Assembly (NCBI RefSeq): GCF_001037465.1
Contig: NZ_LFCV01000028.1
Coordinates: 1-64,000 of the forward strand
DNA length: 64,000 nt
Direction of reading: 5' to 3'
DNA from: Xenorhabdus khoisanae
Lineage (GTDB): Bacteria > Pseudomonadota > Gammaproteobacteria > Enterobacterales > Enterobacteriaceae
Position 1 is the first letter of the stretch. Every line of letters begins with the position of its first letter. A program made the position numbers and the translations under genes. Shown piece by piece: positions 1 through 9,070 of the stretch. A model generated the notes under the pieces. The model saw only the letters and a program-made list of their open reading frames with translations, was not told the origin of the DNA and did no database searches.

Positions 1-117
1 ACACTAATCCAATCTATCAATTAGTTTCAATACAACAGTGACATAAATGCGTTTCATATGTAACATTAGATAAGTTGATCAACTAGATATAGTTTATTAA
101 AAATAATAAGGGTAGTA

Positions 118-1365
118 ATGAAAAATAATATGTCATTTTTTTTATATCAAATATCTGATATTTTATTTACATCCTCCACAAGGGCATTTGGCATGCTATT
201 TTCATGGTGGATGATTGAAGTGCTGAATCTCGACTTCCAGCTTGGATGGTTTATCTTTTCGTCATGGTTATTGCAAGTCTTATTTCTGGTTTTTATGAGT
301 GATCTTGGCGACAAATCCAATAAAAAAAATATAATACTATGTTGTATCATCCCAACAGCCTTGCTTTTTATTCTTTCTAATTTTATAGATAAAAACCTAT
401 ACCTTCCTTTAGGTATTATCTATATTTTCGCTTCTATCTCAGCCATACTTATTCAACCAATTGGTACCAGTATCCTCCCAGAAATAAGCGATAAAAACAA
501 ATTAGAATCTGCATTTAAATATAGAGGGATTGTTAATTCCGTTAATATTATTCTTGGCCCTGCCATATCCGGGATCGTAATCCACTATTTAAAAATTGAT
601 GGCGCTTTAATTTTTATTTCATCAATGGCTATTTTATCCATTATTGGGTTTTACTTTATCAAGAGTAAACAAACCGAAAAACCATTAAAAAATCATAAAA
701 GTAATATAGGAAGCATTAGAATCATTACTAAAAACCCGACAGAGACAAGTTTAGTGATTGTTTCCTCCTTTTTTAATTTCACCATAGTTCCATTAGTCAC
801 TTATATCACCCCACTTATTATTATAAACGAATTTAAACTGAGCGCCTTACAAGTAGGAATTGCCGAAGCTACATTTGGATTAGGCATGATGATTGGAAGT
901 GTCATTATTATTAAACATATGAATAAATTATTCTGTAAAGCCCACAGTGCCTTTATTGCAGCGTTCACAATATCTGTATGCATAGCTGGGATCTCTACAG
1001 CAACTTCATTAACTGGATTATGTGGTTATATGTTAATTAGTGGAATGGGTGTGGTCATTTACAACATCAATACCACCTCAATTCGATGCCTTGCAACACC
1101 AGAAACCCATCGTAATACAATGGAATCCAAGTTTCTTGCTATCTGCATTGTATCAATACCGTTGGGAATGATATCCGCTACCTATATTGTAGAAAGCTAT
1201 GATATAAGAGTGTTATTGCTCGTCTTTTCTGCTTTAATGGGATTAGTGTCATTTTTGGTTCTGTTTTCACCGAAATATATAGAAATATCAAAAATGTCAG
1301 AATCTGAATTGGATAGCTATTATGGTAAAATTTACCCTAAAGCTTACCATTCAGAAAATGGATAA
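118..1365 (+). CDS. MFS transporter, probable drug or metabolite exporter
   Basis: A 415-residue hydrophobic protein with about twelve predicted membrane segments. A loop after the second helix (SDLGDKSNKKN, about residue 60) is a degenerate version of the MFS motif A, and the overall pattern resembles the macrolide-efflux-like MFS branch. The start has a plausible AAGG ribosome site about 7 bases upstream. The gene is more AT-rich than the bet genes that follow, so it may have been acquired. It stands alone, convergent with betT. The substrate cannot be read from sequence. Family assignment is fairly secure; direction of transport (export) is inferred. Confidence 0.8.
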   Translation: MKNNMSFFLYQISDILFTSSTRAFGMLFSWWMIEVLNLDFQLGWFIFSSWLLQVLFLVFMSDLGDKSNKKNIILCCIIPTALLFILSNFIDKNLYLPLGIIYIFASISAILIQPIGTSILPEISDKNKLESAFKYRGIVNSVNIILGPAISGIVIHYLKIDGALIFISSMAILSIIGFYFIKSKQTEKPLKNHKSNIGSIRIITKNPTETSLVIVSSFFNFTIVPLVTYITPLIIINEFKLSALQVGIAEATFGLGMMIGSVIIIKHMNKLFCKAHSAFIAAFTISVCIAGISTATSLTGLCGYMLISGMGVVIYNINTTSIRCLATPETHRNTMESKFLAICIVSIPLGMISATYIVESYDIRVLLLVFSALMGLVSFLVLFSPKYIEISKMSESELDSYYGKIYPKAYHSENG

Positions 1366-1414
1366 AAAATTAATCATTAATTGTAAACGATTAATTAGCC
1401 CAGATAGACAAAAG

Positions 1415-1446
1415 AACGCCCGCACTGTATGAGTTGCAGGCGTTTT
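1415..1446. terminator. Rho-independent terminator between the MFS gene and betT
   Basis: An AACGCC-CGCA / TGC-GGCGTT hairpin followed by TTTTT on the plus strand lies between two convergent genes. It probably ends the MFS transcript. Confidence 0.7.
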
Positions 1447-1459
1447 TCATTATTTAACC

Positions 1460-3502
1460 TTATCCTCCGCCCGGAAAAATCAATGTCTGCCCCGGAGCTT
1501 CACGATTAAGATGAATAAAGTTCAAATGCTTTTCATAGTGATCAAGAATGTCGCTGATAATTTGCTCTTTTGTGTAATCCATCAAATCATTACCCTGCGT
1601 CCCTTCCATCAAAAACGTTTCCAGGCGGTAATAGTAAGACTTGCCAGATCTGGCTCGATAGGTAAATCCGGGTACGGAATAACGCTGCGGCCAAATCTGA
1701 TAGATAAAATTTTGCTCATCACCCAAATCAACAACCAACTCCAGTGGATTTAATCGCCTGTCCTCTTTTGAAGGCAAGGCATGGAACTGAACTTTCGCGC
1801 CACGCACGACTAACTCTTTCGCAACTTCCAACATGGCGGGACGACATACCATATCCAGCATCCGCTGAGTGTTTTTCGTACCAGGAAAATGCATCATACG
1901 GCTTAAGCGCTGCTTCCAATTCAATGACCCATTATCATGCACAAGAGTCGGTGAGGTATTTTGCAATGAACTGGCTTTACGGAAATCTTCTACACGCAAA
2001 GATTTATACAATCCCGCCATAACAAAGAAGATCACAAAACTAAAAGGCAACCCCATGATGACCGTTGTATTCTGCAAAGCAGAGATACCATCTGTCATGA
2101 GTATACCCAATGTTAAAACGCCAATCGCCACAGACCAGAACACACGCAACCAATTAGGGGCATCATTATTGATATCACTCAGATTAGATGTGAAATTCCC
2201 CAAAACCAACGATCCAGAATCTGCGGATGTCACATAAAACAGCAATCCCGTAATCGTGGCTACAGATGCACTGAATGTGAAAGCAGGATAAAGTGCCAAC
2301 AAACCATAAAAACCTTGCTCTGGGTGTTGCAGCACTGTTTCGGCCAATTGGCGATTACCATGAAGGATTTCATACAACACACTATTACCAAAAATCGATA
2401 ACCATAACAGTGTAAAAACAAATGGAATGACTAATGTTCCCATAACAAACTGACGAATGGTTCTGCCACGGGAAATACGCGCCAAAAACAGGCCAACAAA
2501 CGGCGACCAGGCCACCCACCATGCCCAGAAGAATAGCGTCCAGCTATTCATCCATTCAGTCGGACGTTCGAATGCAAAACTGTTCAGCGTCATGCCCATG
2601 AAACGACTGATATAATCCCCGACATTCTGCACCAGTCCGTTAAGCAAGAATTCAGTATCACCCACAAACAAGACAAACAGAACCAATCCCAGAGCCAATA
2701 GCACATTCAACTCAGATAAAAATCGAATTCCCTTGTTAACACCAGAAGTCACAGAAACAATTGCCATCACTACAGACAACAGTATCAAGCCTCCCTGAAC
2801 TCCCAAGCCTTGAGGTAATCCGAAAAGTACTTTCAAGCCATAATTCAGTTGTACCACCCCAATTCCCAGCGTGGTTGCAATCCCAAAAATTGTCCCTATC
2901 ACTGCTGCAATATCCACGGCATGACCGATTGGGCCTTTTATCCGGTTACCGAAGATAGGATAAAGCGCCGAACGAATGGTCAGAGGCAGGTTATAACGAT
3001 AACTAAAATAGCCCAATGCAATTCCCATCAAAGCATACATAGACCAGCCCGTCAGGCCATAGTGGAACAATGTCCATACCATCGCCTGACGAGCTGCTTC
3101 AATCGTTTCCCCTTGACCCGTTGGGGGTCGCATATACTGCGTCACAGGTTCAGCCACCGAGAAAAACATCAAATCAATGCCTATTCCAGCAGCAAACAGC
3201 ATTGCAGCCCAACTGAGTAAACTGAACTCTGGCTTGGATTGCTCTGGCCCTAATTTGATGGAGCCAAAACGGGAGGCAGCAACAAAAATAACAAACACAA
3301 TGTAAAGCGTAGCAGCAAGTAAGTAGTACCAGCCGAAAGTTTTAGAGACCCAGCCCAGAGTATTTTTTATCCAGGCACTCGTTGCATCGGTAAAAAAAAT
3401 CGTAAATAGCGAAAAAATAATAATCAGTCCAGCAGAGGCAAAAAAAACGACAGAGTTCAGCGTATCCTTCTGAGTGTTTTTTGGACTGTCTTGTACGTTC
3501 AT
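1460..3502 (-). CDS. betT: High-affinity choline transporter BetT (BCCT family)
   Basis: This 680-residue BCCT (betaine/choline/carnitine) secondary transporter is nearly the same length as E. coli BetT. It has twelve membrane segments in about the first 500 residues, including the tryptophan-rich BCCT signature FFWAWWVAWSPFVG. A soluble C-terminal domain of about 170 residues follows; in BetT this region senses osmotic stress. It imports choline with protons for conversion to glycine betaine by BetA and BetB. The gene is divergent from betIBA and shares a 209-base control region containing a BetI-like palindrome. The start has an AGGAAC ribosome site. Confident assignment from both sequence and synteny. 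Confidence 0.95.
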   Translation of the reverse strand: MNVQDSPKNTQKDTLNSVVFFASAGLIIIFSLFTIFFTDATSAWIKNTLGWVSKTFGWYYLLAATLYIVFVIFVAASRFGSIKLGPEQSKPEFSLLSWAAMLFAAGIGIDLMFFSVAEPVTQYMRPPTGQGETIEAARQAMVWTLFHYGLTGWSMYALMGIALGYFSYRYNLPLTIRSALYPIFGNRIKGPIGHAVDIAAVIGTIFGIATTLGIGVVQLNYGLKVLFGLPQGLGVQGGLILLSVVMAIVSVTSGVNKGIRFLSELNVLLALGLVLFVLFVGDTEFLLNGLVQNVGDYISRFMGMTLNSFAFERPTEWMNSWTLFFWAWWVAWSPFVGLFLARISRGRTIRQFVMGTLVIPFVFTLLWLSIFGNSVLYEILHGNRQLAETVLQHPEQGFYGLLALYPAFTFSASVATITGLLFYVTSADSGSLVLGNFTSNLSDINNDAPNWLRVFWSVAIGVLTLGILMTDGISALQNTTVIMGLPFSFVIFFVMAGLYKSLRVEDFRKASSLQNTSPTLVHDNGSLNWKQRLSRMMHFPGTKNTQRMLDMVCRPAMLEVAKELVVRGAKVQFHALPSKEDRRLNPLELVVDLGDEQNFIYQIWPQRYSVPGFTYRARSGKSYYYRLETFLMEGTQGNDLMDYTKEQIISDILDHYEKHLNFIHLNREAPGQTLIFPGGG

Positions 3503-3646
3503 AGGCAGTTCCTGAAATTATTGGGAGCAGAAAAACAAAAAAGAATAATTGATATAACGAATTGAATTAAAAACAAAATTTAAACCATATTGAATAATTT
3601 TGATTGCAGATTGTGAAAATATTGTAATAAAACATATTTAATTTTG

Positions 3647-3660
3647 ATTGAACATTCAAT
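3647..3660. promoter_or_regulatory. Probable BetI operator
   Basis: A perfect inverted repeat, ATTGAA-CA-TTCAAT, lies in the divergent betT/betI promoter region. It resembles the known E. coli BetI box core (TTGAACGTCCAAT). Choline is expected to relieve BetI repression here. Assignment rests on position and resemblance. Confidence 0.6.
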
Positions 3661-3711
3661 TAAAAAAAAGTTTAATAAGCGCCGAATGTTTGATTTTCTG
3701 AGCATAAAATC

Positions 3712-4302
3712 ATGCCAAAAATTGGAATGCAGTCGATAAGAAAACAGCAACTCATTGATGCAACATTAATCGTCATCAATGAAGTTGGTATGCAGGAAGC
3801 AAGTATTGCGCAAATAGCCCGGAAAGCTGGTGTTTCCAACGGAATTATCAGCCACTACTTCAAGGACAAAAACGGGTTACTCGAAGCCACCATGCGTTAC
3901 TTATTGCATCAACTGGGAATGGCTGTAGCACGTCGATTACGCCTGCTGGACAACGCAACGCCCACTCAAAGGTTAAAAGCCATTGTCGAAGGGAATTTTG
4001 ATCCCAGCCAAATCAACGGCGCTGCAATGAAAACCTGGTTGGCATTTTGGGCAAGCAGTATGCACCAACCCAAGCTTTATCGGTTACAACAAATCAATGA
4101 ACGCCGTTTGTATTCCAATATCTGTGTCGAATTCAAACGCACTCTGCCAAAAACAGAAGCACGGCTCGCGGCACAAGGGCTTGCTGCATTGATTGACGGC
4201 ATTTGGCTGCGAAGTGCATTAAGCAGCAAGCCTTTTAACCTGGATGAGGCGTTAAAAATCACCATCAATTACATTGATCAGACTACATCAAGCAAAAAAT
4301 AG
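3712..4302 (+). CDS. betI: Choline-responsive TetR-type repressor BetI
   Basis: This 196-residue protein has the length of BetI. A TetR_N helix-turn-helix fills about residues 10-55 ([20 protein letters not shown]), followed by an alpha-helical ligand-binding domain. It represses the bet genes and is relieved by choline. It is first in a betI-betB-betA operon, 63 bases before betB. The ribosome site before the ATG is weak, which fits low repressor production. The betIBA plus betT order is the classical enterobacterial arrangement. Confidence 0.95.
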   Translation: MPKIGMQSIRKQQLIDATLIVINEVGMQEASIAQIARKAGVSNGIISHYFKDKNGLLEATMRYLLHQLGMAVARRLRLLDNATPTQRLKAIVEGNFDPSQINGAAMKTWLAFWASSMHQPKLYRLQQINERRLYSNICVEFKRTLPKTEARLAAQGLAALIDGIWLRSALSSKPFNLDEALKITINYIDQTTSSKK

Positions 4303-4365
4303 GTGTATCTGATATGGCTTGAGTTCTGGTTTACAACCTCATGGATAAGCTTTTAAGGAGAATCT

Positions 4366-5859
4366 ATGACCTATTTCGGCTCACAGAAACTTTATATCCA
4401 CGGTGCTTATGTTGATAGTACCAATTCCAATAAAACAGCTCCCGACAACGCAACTTTTGATGCAATCAACCCGGCCAATGGTGAGGTTATTGCTCAATTT
4501 CAGTCTGCAACTGAGCAGGATGTTGATCGGGCTGTCGAAAGTGCCCATAAGGGGCAGAAAATCTGGGCGGCCATGACGGCCCTAGAACGTTCACGGATCT
4601 TACACAAGGCAGTGAATATATTGCGTGAACGCAATGATGAACTGGCTGAATTAGAAACACTGGACACAGGAAAACCCCTTTCTGAAACCCAACAGGTTGA
4701 TATTGTCACGGGCGCCGATGTTCTGGAATATTATGCAGGCTTGATCCCTGCCCTCGAAGGCCAGCAAATTCCACTACGTGAATCGTCTTTCGTGTATACG
4801 CGCCGTGAACCACTGGGTGTCGTCGCAGGTATCGGCGCATGGAACTATCCCATTCAAATTGCGCTCTGGAAATCAGCACCGGCGCTGGCTGCCGGCAATG
4901 CTATGATTTTCAAGCCGAGTGAAGTCACTTCCCTCACCGCCCTGAAATTAGCTGAAATCTATACCGAAGCAGGTTTGCCTGATGGTGTATTCAACGTCCT
5001 GACTGGGGCGGGTCATGAAGTGGGGCATTATTTGGCAATTCACCCGAAAATCGCCAAAATATCTTTTACGGGTGGCATTGCCACCGGCAAAAAAGTCATG
5101 GCGAATGCTTCAGGGACAACGTTAAAAGAAGTCACGATGGAACTGGGCGGTAAGTCTCCGCTAATCATCTTTGATGATGCCGATCTGGATCGTGCTGCTG
5201 ATATTGCCATGATGGCAAACTTTTTTAGTTCAGGTCAGGTTTGTACCAATGGAACGCGCGTTTTTGTTCCCAAAACCCTGCTTCCACAATTTGAAGCTAA
5301 AATTCTGGAGCGGGTTAAACGCATTCGCATTGGTTCACCTCTCGATCCCAACACCAACTTTGGCCCTCTGGTAAGTTTCCCACACATGGAATCTGTTTTG
5401 CGCTATATCGAAAGTGGCAAAAATTCCAATGCCCGCTTGCTCTGTGGTGGCAACCGCCTGCTGGAAGGCGATTTGGTAAAAGGCGCATTTGTTGCACCAA
5501 CGGTATTCAGTGATTGTACTGATGACATGCTGATTGCACAGGAAGAAATCTTTGGCCCCGTGATGTGCATCCTGACTTATGAGACGGAAGATGAAGTCAT
5601 TGCGCGAGCCAATAACACAAAATACGGGCTGGGTGCGGGATTGGTAACAAAAGATCTTTCCCGTGCGCATCGTGTGATCCACCAACTGGAAGCCGGGATC
5701 TGCTGGATCAATACATGGGGAGAATCTCCCGCAGCTATGCCTGTTGGCGGTTATAAACACTCTGGTGTTGGCCGCGAAAATGGGTTGGTCACACTGCAAC
5801 ATTACACACAAATCAAATCAATACAGGTGGAACTGGGCAATTTTGAATCCCTATTTTAA
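4366..5859 (+). CDS. betB: Betaine aldehyde dehydrogenase BetB
   Basis: An NAD(P)-dependent aldehyde dehydrogenase of 497 residues (E. coli 490) that oxidises betaine aldehyde to glycine betaine in the cytoplasm. The ALDH catalytic residues are visible: N160 (WNYP), general base E259 (MELGGKSP) and nucleophile C293 (GQVCTNGTR). An AAGGAGA ribosome site sits just before the ATG. It is the second gene of betIBA, 27 bases before betA. The N-terminus is slightly longer than usual. Confident. Confidence 0.96.
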   Translation: MTYFGSQKLYIHGAYVDSTNSNKTAPDNATFDAINPANGEVIAQFQSATEQDVDRAVESAHKGQKIWAAMTALERSRILHKAVNILRERNDELAELETLDTGKPLSETQQVDIVTGADVLEYYAGLIPALEGQQIPLRESSFVYTRREPLGVVAGIGAWNYPIQIALWKSAPALAAGNAMIFKPSEVTSLTALKLAEIYTEAGLPDGVFNVLTGAGHEVGHYLAIHPKIAKISFTGGIATGKKVMANASGTTLKEVTMELGGKSPLIIFDDADLDRAADIAMMANFFSSGQVCTNGTRVFVPKTLLPQFEAKILERVKRIRIGSPLDPNTNFGPLVSFPHMESVLRYIESGKNSNARLLCGGNRLLEGDLVKGAFVAPTVFSDCTDDMLIAQEEIFGPVMCILTYETEDEVIARANNTKYGLGAGLVTKDLSRAHRVIHQLEAGICWINTWGESPAAMPVGGYKHSGVGRENGLVTLQHYTQIKSIQVELGNFESLF

Positions 5860-5886
5860 TCCATGACTGAAACAGAGGAGATAACG

Positions 5887-7566
5887 ATGGTATTCGATTA
5901 CATTATTATCGGTGCTGGTTCAGCGGGTAACGTGCTTGCAACTCGCTTGACAGAAGATCCCGATGTGACTGTCCTGTTGCTGGAAGCCGGCGGGCCAGAT
6001 TACCGATTCGACTTCCGTACCCAAATGCCGGCAGCGCTGGCATATCCCTTGCAGGGAACCCGTTATAACTGGGCATATGAAACCGATCCTGAACCCCATA
6101 TGAACAATCGGCGCATGGAGTGTGGGCGTGGAAAAGGGCTTGGTGGATCTTCACTCATCAATGGCATGTGTTACATTCGTGGCAATGCGATGGATTTTGA
6201 TAATTGGGCGACGCAGTTGGGTCTGGAAGACTGGACTTACCTTGATTGCCTTCCTTACTTTCGCAAGTCGGAATCGCGGGATATTGGCGAAAATGACTAT
6301 CACGGCGGTGATGGTCCCGTCAGTGTCACGACACCCAAGGCGGGAAACAACGAACTCTTTCACGCAATGATTGAAGCCGGTATCCAAGCCGGATATCCAC
6401 GTACTGATGATTTGAATGGATATCAGCAAGAAGGCTTCGGCCCGATGGATCGTACTGTTACCCCTAACGGGCGTCGTTCCAGTACAGCCCGTGGTTATCT
6501 GGATCAAGCGCGATCACGTGCTAATCTCACTATCATTACCCATGCGTTGACTGATACCCTCGAATTTGCAGGAAAAACGGCTGTTGGCGTCAATTTTTAC
6601 CGGGGCAATAGCCCGGCATTAACACAGGCAAAAGCACGTAAAGAGGTGTTACTCTGTGCCGGTGCGATTGCTTCCCCACAAATTTTGCAACGATCAGGCA
6701 TTGGCCCTGAAGAAGTATTAAACGAGTTCGGCATTCCTGCGGTGCAAATATTGCCGGGCGTCGGGCAAAATCTACAAGATCATCTTGAGATGTACTTGCA
6801 GTATGAATGCCTCAAGCCTGTCTCCCTTTATCCCGCTTTGAAATGGTATAACCAGCCTCAAATTGGTGCTGAATGGCTATTCAAAGGAACCGGCATTGGT
6901 GCCAGCAATCAATTTGAAGCTGGCGGATTTATTCGTACCAATGAGAAATTTGCCTGGCCAAATATTCAGTTTCACTTCCTACCCGTTGCTATTAATTACA
7001 ACGGCAGCAATGCCGTCAAACAACATGGCTTTCAGGCTCACGTGGGTTCCATGCGTTCCCCAAGCCGTGGCCGAGTGAAAATTAAGTCACGAGATCCGCG
7101 TCAACATCCCAGCATTTTGTTCAACTATATATCAGCGGAGCAAGATTGGCAGGAATTCCGCGATGCTATTCGCATTACACGGGAAATTATGGCACAGTCC
7201 GCATTGGCTCCGTATTGTGGACGTGAAATCAGCCCCGGCGCTGCAATCCAGACAGATGAACAGCTAAATGCCTTTATTCGTGAACATGCCGAAACAGCAT
7301 TTCACCCATCATGCAGTTGCAAAATGGGAACAGATGAAATGGCTGTCGTGGATGGTCAGGGACGTGTGCATGGTGTTGAAAATTTGCGTGTTATCGATGC
7401 TTCCATTATGCCGGAAATCATAACGGGTAATTTGAATGCCACGACGATTATGATGGCAGAAAAAATTGCTGATAAAATTCGTGGTATTTCTCCTCTGCCA
7501 CGTAGTCAGGTTAAATATTATGTTGCCAATGGCGCACCAGTTCGCCAGTCAGTAAAAAATAATTAA
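5887..7566 (+). CDS. betA: Choline dehydrogenase BetA (GMC oxidoreductase)
   Basis: An FAD-dependent GMC-family enzyme that oxidises choline to betaine aldehyde and feeds electrons to the membrane respiratory chain. The start is taken at 5887 (559 residues, close to E. coli 556) because GAGGAGATAACG precedes this ATG; an upstream in-frame ATG at 5863 lacks such a site. The FAD-binding GAGSAG motif is at residues 9-14. The GMC active-site histidine is in [11 protein letters not shown] near residue 470, with a conserved asparagine-rich segment GNLNATTIM near the C-terminus. It is the last gene of the operon and is followed by a strong terminator. Confidence 0.95.
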   Translation: MVFDYIIIGAGSAGNVLATRLTEDPDVTVLLLEAGGPDYRFDFRTQMPAALAYPLQGTRYNWAYETDPEPHMNNRRMECGRGKGLGGSSLINGMCYIRGNAMDFDNWATQLGLEDWTYLDCLPYFRKSESRDIGENDYHGGDGPVSVTTPKAGNNELFHAMIEAGIQAGYPRTDDLNGYQQEGFGPMDRTVTPNGRRSSTARGYLDQARSRANLTIITHALTDTLEFAGKTAVGVNFYRGNSPALTQAKARKEVLLCAGAIASPQILQRSGIGPEEVLNEFGIPAVQILPGVGQNLQDHLEMYLQYECLKPVSLYPALKWYNQPQIGAEWLFKGTGIGASNQFEAGGFIRTNEKFAWPNIQFHFLPVAINYNGSNAVKQHGFQAHVGSMRSPSRGRVKIKSRDPRQHPSILFNYISAEQDWQEFRDAIRITREIMAQSALAPYCGREISPGAAIQTDEQLNAFIREHAETAFHPSCSCKMGTDEMAVVDGQGRVHGVENLRVIDASIMPEIITGNLNATTIMMAEKIADKIRGISPLPRSQVKYYVANGAPVRQSVKNN

Positions 7567-7600
7567 TAAATTTATTTTCGCGATATGGAATAAAACTCTA

Positions 7601-7627
7601 ATACGGGAAATTTTTCCCGTATTTCTA
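7601..7627 (+). terminator. Rho-independent terminator after betA
   Basis: A perfect ten-base-pair stem (ATACGGGAAA / TTTCCCGTAT) with a TT loop is followed by a T-rich tract. It ends the betIBA transcript and may also serve the convergent GNAT gene. Confidence 0.8.
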
Positions 7628-7643
7628 TTTCCAATAGAAATAA

Positions 7644-8081
7644 TTATGTCAAATCCAATGTCATGAAAATATGCTCTGCGCCGTCTTCCAAATAAATTTC
7701 TCCCTGAGCCTGATAACCAAGACTTTCATAAAATGGTCGAGCATGACATTGTGACGATAACCCAATGGTTGTCACTTTATTTTTTCGCCCATAATCCTCA
7801 ATAAACTTCATGACATCACGGCCAATTCCCTGTCCACGGTAATCTTTCAATACCGCAACCCGCCCGACTTTAAGCATGTTATCGTCTTGCGGGATCGCCC
7901 GTAAGACGCCTATTGGCTTTTCATCATCAAATATCACCACATGTAAGGCGATATCATCATATTCGTCAATATCAATTTCGGCATCAAATCCCTGTTCATC
8001 CGTAAATACCTGTTTGCGAATAAAAAAGGCTTGTTCTATCAACGCTAAATCCTGTCTTCCTATGCTGTGTTTTATTTTCAT
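7644..8081 (-). CDS. GNAT-family N-acetyltransferase
   Basis: A 145-residue single-domain GCN5-related acetyltransferase. The acetyl-CoA loop is visible as RGQGIG (about residues 82-87) after the beta strand VGRVAVLKDY, and the fold ends with FYESLGYQ. The pattern is closest to the ElaA/YjcF-type small acetyltransferases. An AGGATA ribosome site lies 7 bases before the ATG. It is monocistronic and convergent with betA. The acceptor substrate is unknown. Confidence 0.85.
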   Translation of the reverse strand: MKIKHSIGRQDLALIEQAFFIRKQVFTDEQGFDAEIDIDEYDDIALHVVIFDDEKPIGVLRAIPQDDNMLKVGRVAVLKDYRGQGIGRDVMKFIEDYGRKNKVTTIGLSSQCHARPFYESLGYQAQGEIYLEDGAEHIFMTLDLT

Positions 8082-8190
8082 TATTATATCCTGAGTCTGT
8101 TTTTCAGAGTCCTATAAACTACTTTTAAACAGATAATTAAGTCAAGCCAGAAAGATATAAAAATTATTTGGCTGAAATCATGTAAAAAAT

Positions 8191-8217
8191 AAGGGTGATC
8201 ATTTACAGATCACCCTT
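8191..8217 (-). terminator. Terminator of the repeat-rich lipoprotein gene
   Basis: A perfect stem AAGGGTGATC / GATCACCCTT with a seven-base loop. On the minus strand it is followed by ATTTTTTA, so it ends the lipoprotein transcript at 8262-8783. Confidence 0.7.
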
Positions 8218-8261
8218 CTGGTGTTATTTATTTCACTCTAACAGATTATTAAACCGATAAA

Positions 8262-8783
8262 TTATCTTTCTTCTTTTTTACCACTTTCATCTTTAGGGCT
8301 ATTGATTAAACCATCCGTTTTTTTATCGATTTCAGATTTTATTTCTTCCGTTTTCGATTTCATTCCATCTGAAAGCTGATTAATCTTGTCGGTGGCCTGA
8401 TGTTGTATATCCTCAGTTTTCGATTTCATACTATCTATCATATCGTTTGCTGCCTTGGCTGCCTGATTCTGGACATCTGCTGCCTTAGACTTCATTTGCT
8501 CAGTGATATCATTGACAGAATGAGTAACCTGATTTTGCACTTCCTTGGATTTATCAGCCATACTATGACTCTCACTCAGGGCTTTTTCCTTTAATCCTTG
8601 TGATTTCTCTTTTGCACTATCCAATATGCCTGTGGATTTCTGTTCAGTATCGGTTTTCATTTGTGCTGCCTTATCTTCGGTTTGCTGTGCAACATCTTCT
8701 GCCTTTTTAGAAGCATCATCACAGCCAGCAATCAGTGCCACGATACCTGCCAAGATAAGAGAACTCAGTATCTTTTTGTTCAT
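8262..8783 (-). CDS. Repeat-rich coiled-coil lipoprotein
   Basis: A 173-residue predicted lipoprotein with lipobox LIAGC and lipidated Cys21. The mature part is almost entirely charged and polar. About five degenerate repeats of 20-25 residues are built on MKSKxxDxQxQAxxxxND, giving a long amphipathic helix resembling LEA-like or apolipoprotein-like repeats. Aspartate at position 22, after the cysteine, is the classical Lol-avoidance signal, so inner-membrane retention is inferred. It is monocistronic with its own terminator. No specific function is recognised; an envelope stress or structural role is possible. Confidence 0.75.
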   Translation of the reverse strand: MNKKILSSLILAGIVALIAGCDDASKKAEDVAQQTEDKAAQMKTDTEQKSTGILDSAKEKSQGLKEKALSESHSMADKSKEVQNQVTHSVNDITEQMKSKAADVQNQAAKAANDMIDSMKSKTEDIQHQATDKINQLSDGMKSKTEEIKSEIDKKTDGLINSPKDESGKKEER

Positions 8784-8981
8784 TGACTAACCCCTTGCAC
8801 TTACGGAAATGACCTCGCCAATGAGTGTTCTGGCTATTCTGTGCCACAACATCCCATAAGCACTTTGATCTCATTGCCAACACTAGTCAGCATCAGAGAA
8901 GGCGTAACGAAATAAACAATTATTTCAATCAACTGCAATGAATAAAGACTATACATTCTTCAGCAAAACACATTTAACAAA

Positions 8982-9000
8982 AATAATTCTCATTTTTATT
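8982..9000 (+). promoter_or_regulatory. Probable Fur box upstream of the TonB receptor gene
   Basis: An AT-rich 19-base site agrees with the Fur consensus at 12 of 19 positions by my count. It lies about 70 bases upstream of the TonB receptor start, in the right place to repress an iron-acquisition gene. Confidence 0.45.
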
Positions 9001-9070
9001 TACCTGATTTAGTTTCTCAGGTGACTTATAGCAATGAAAATATTTTACTTGATCATATTTCAGGAAATTT

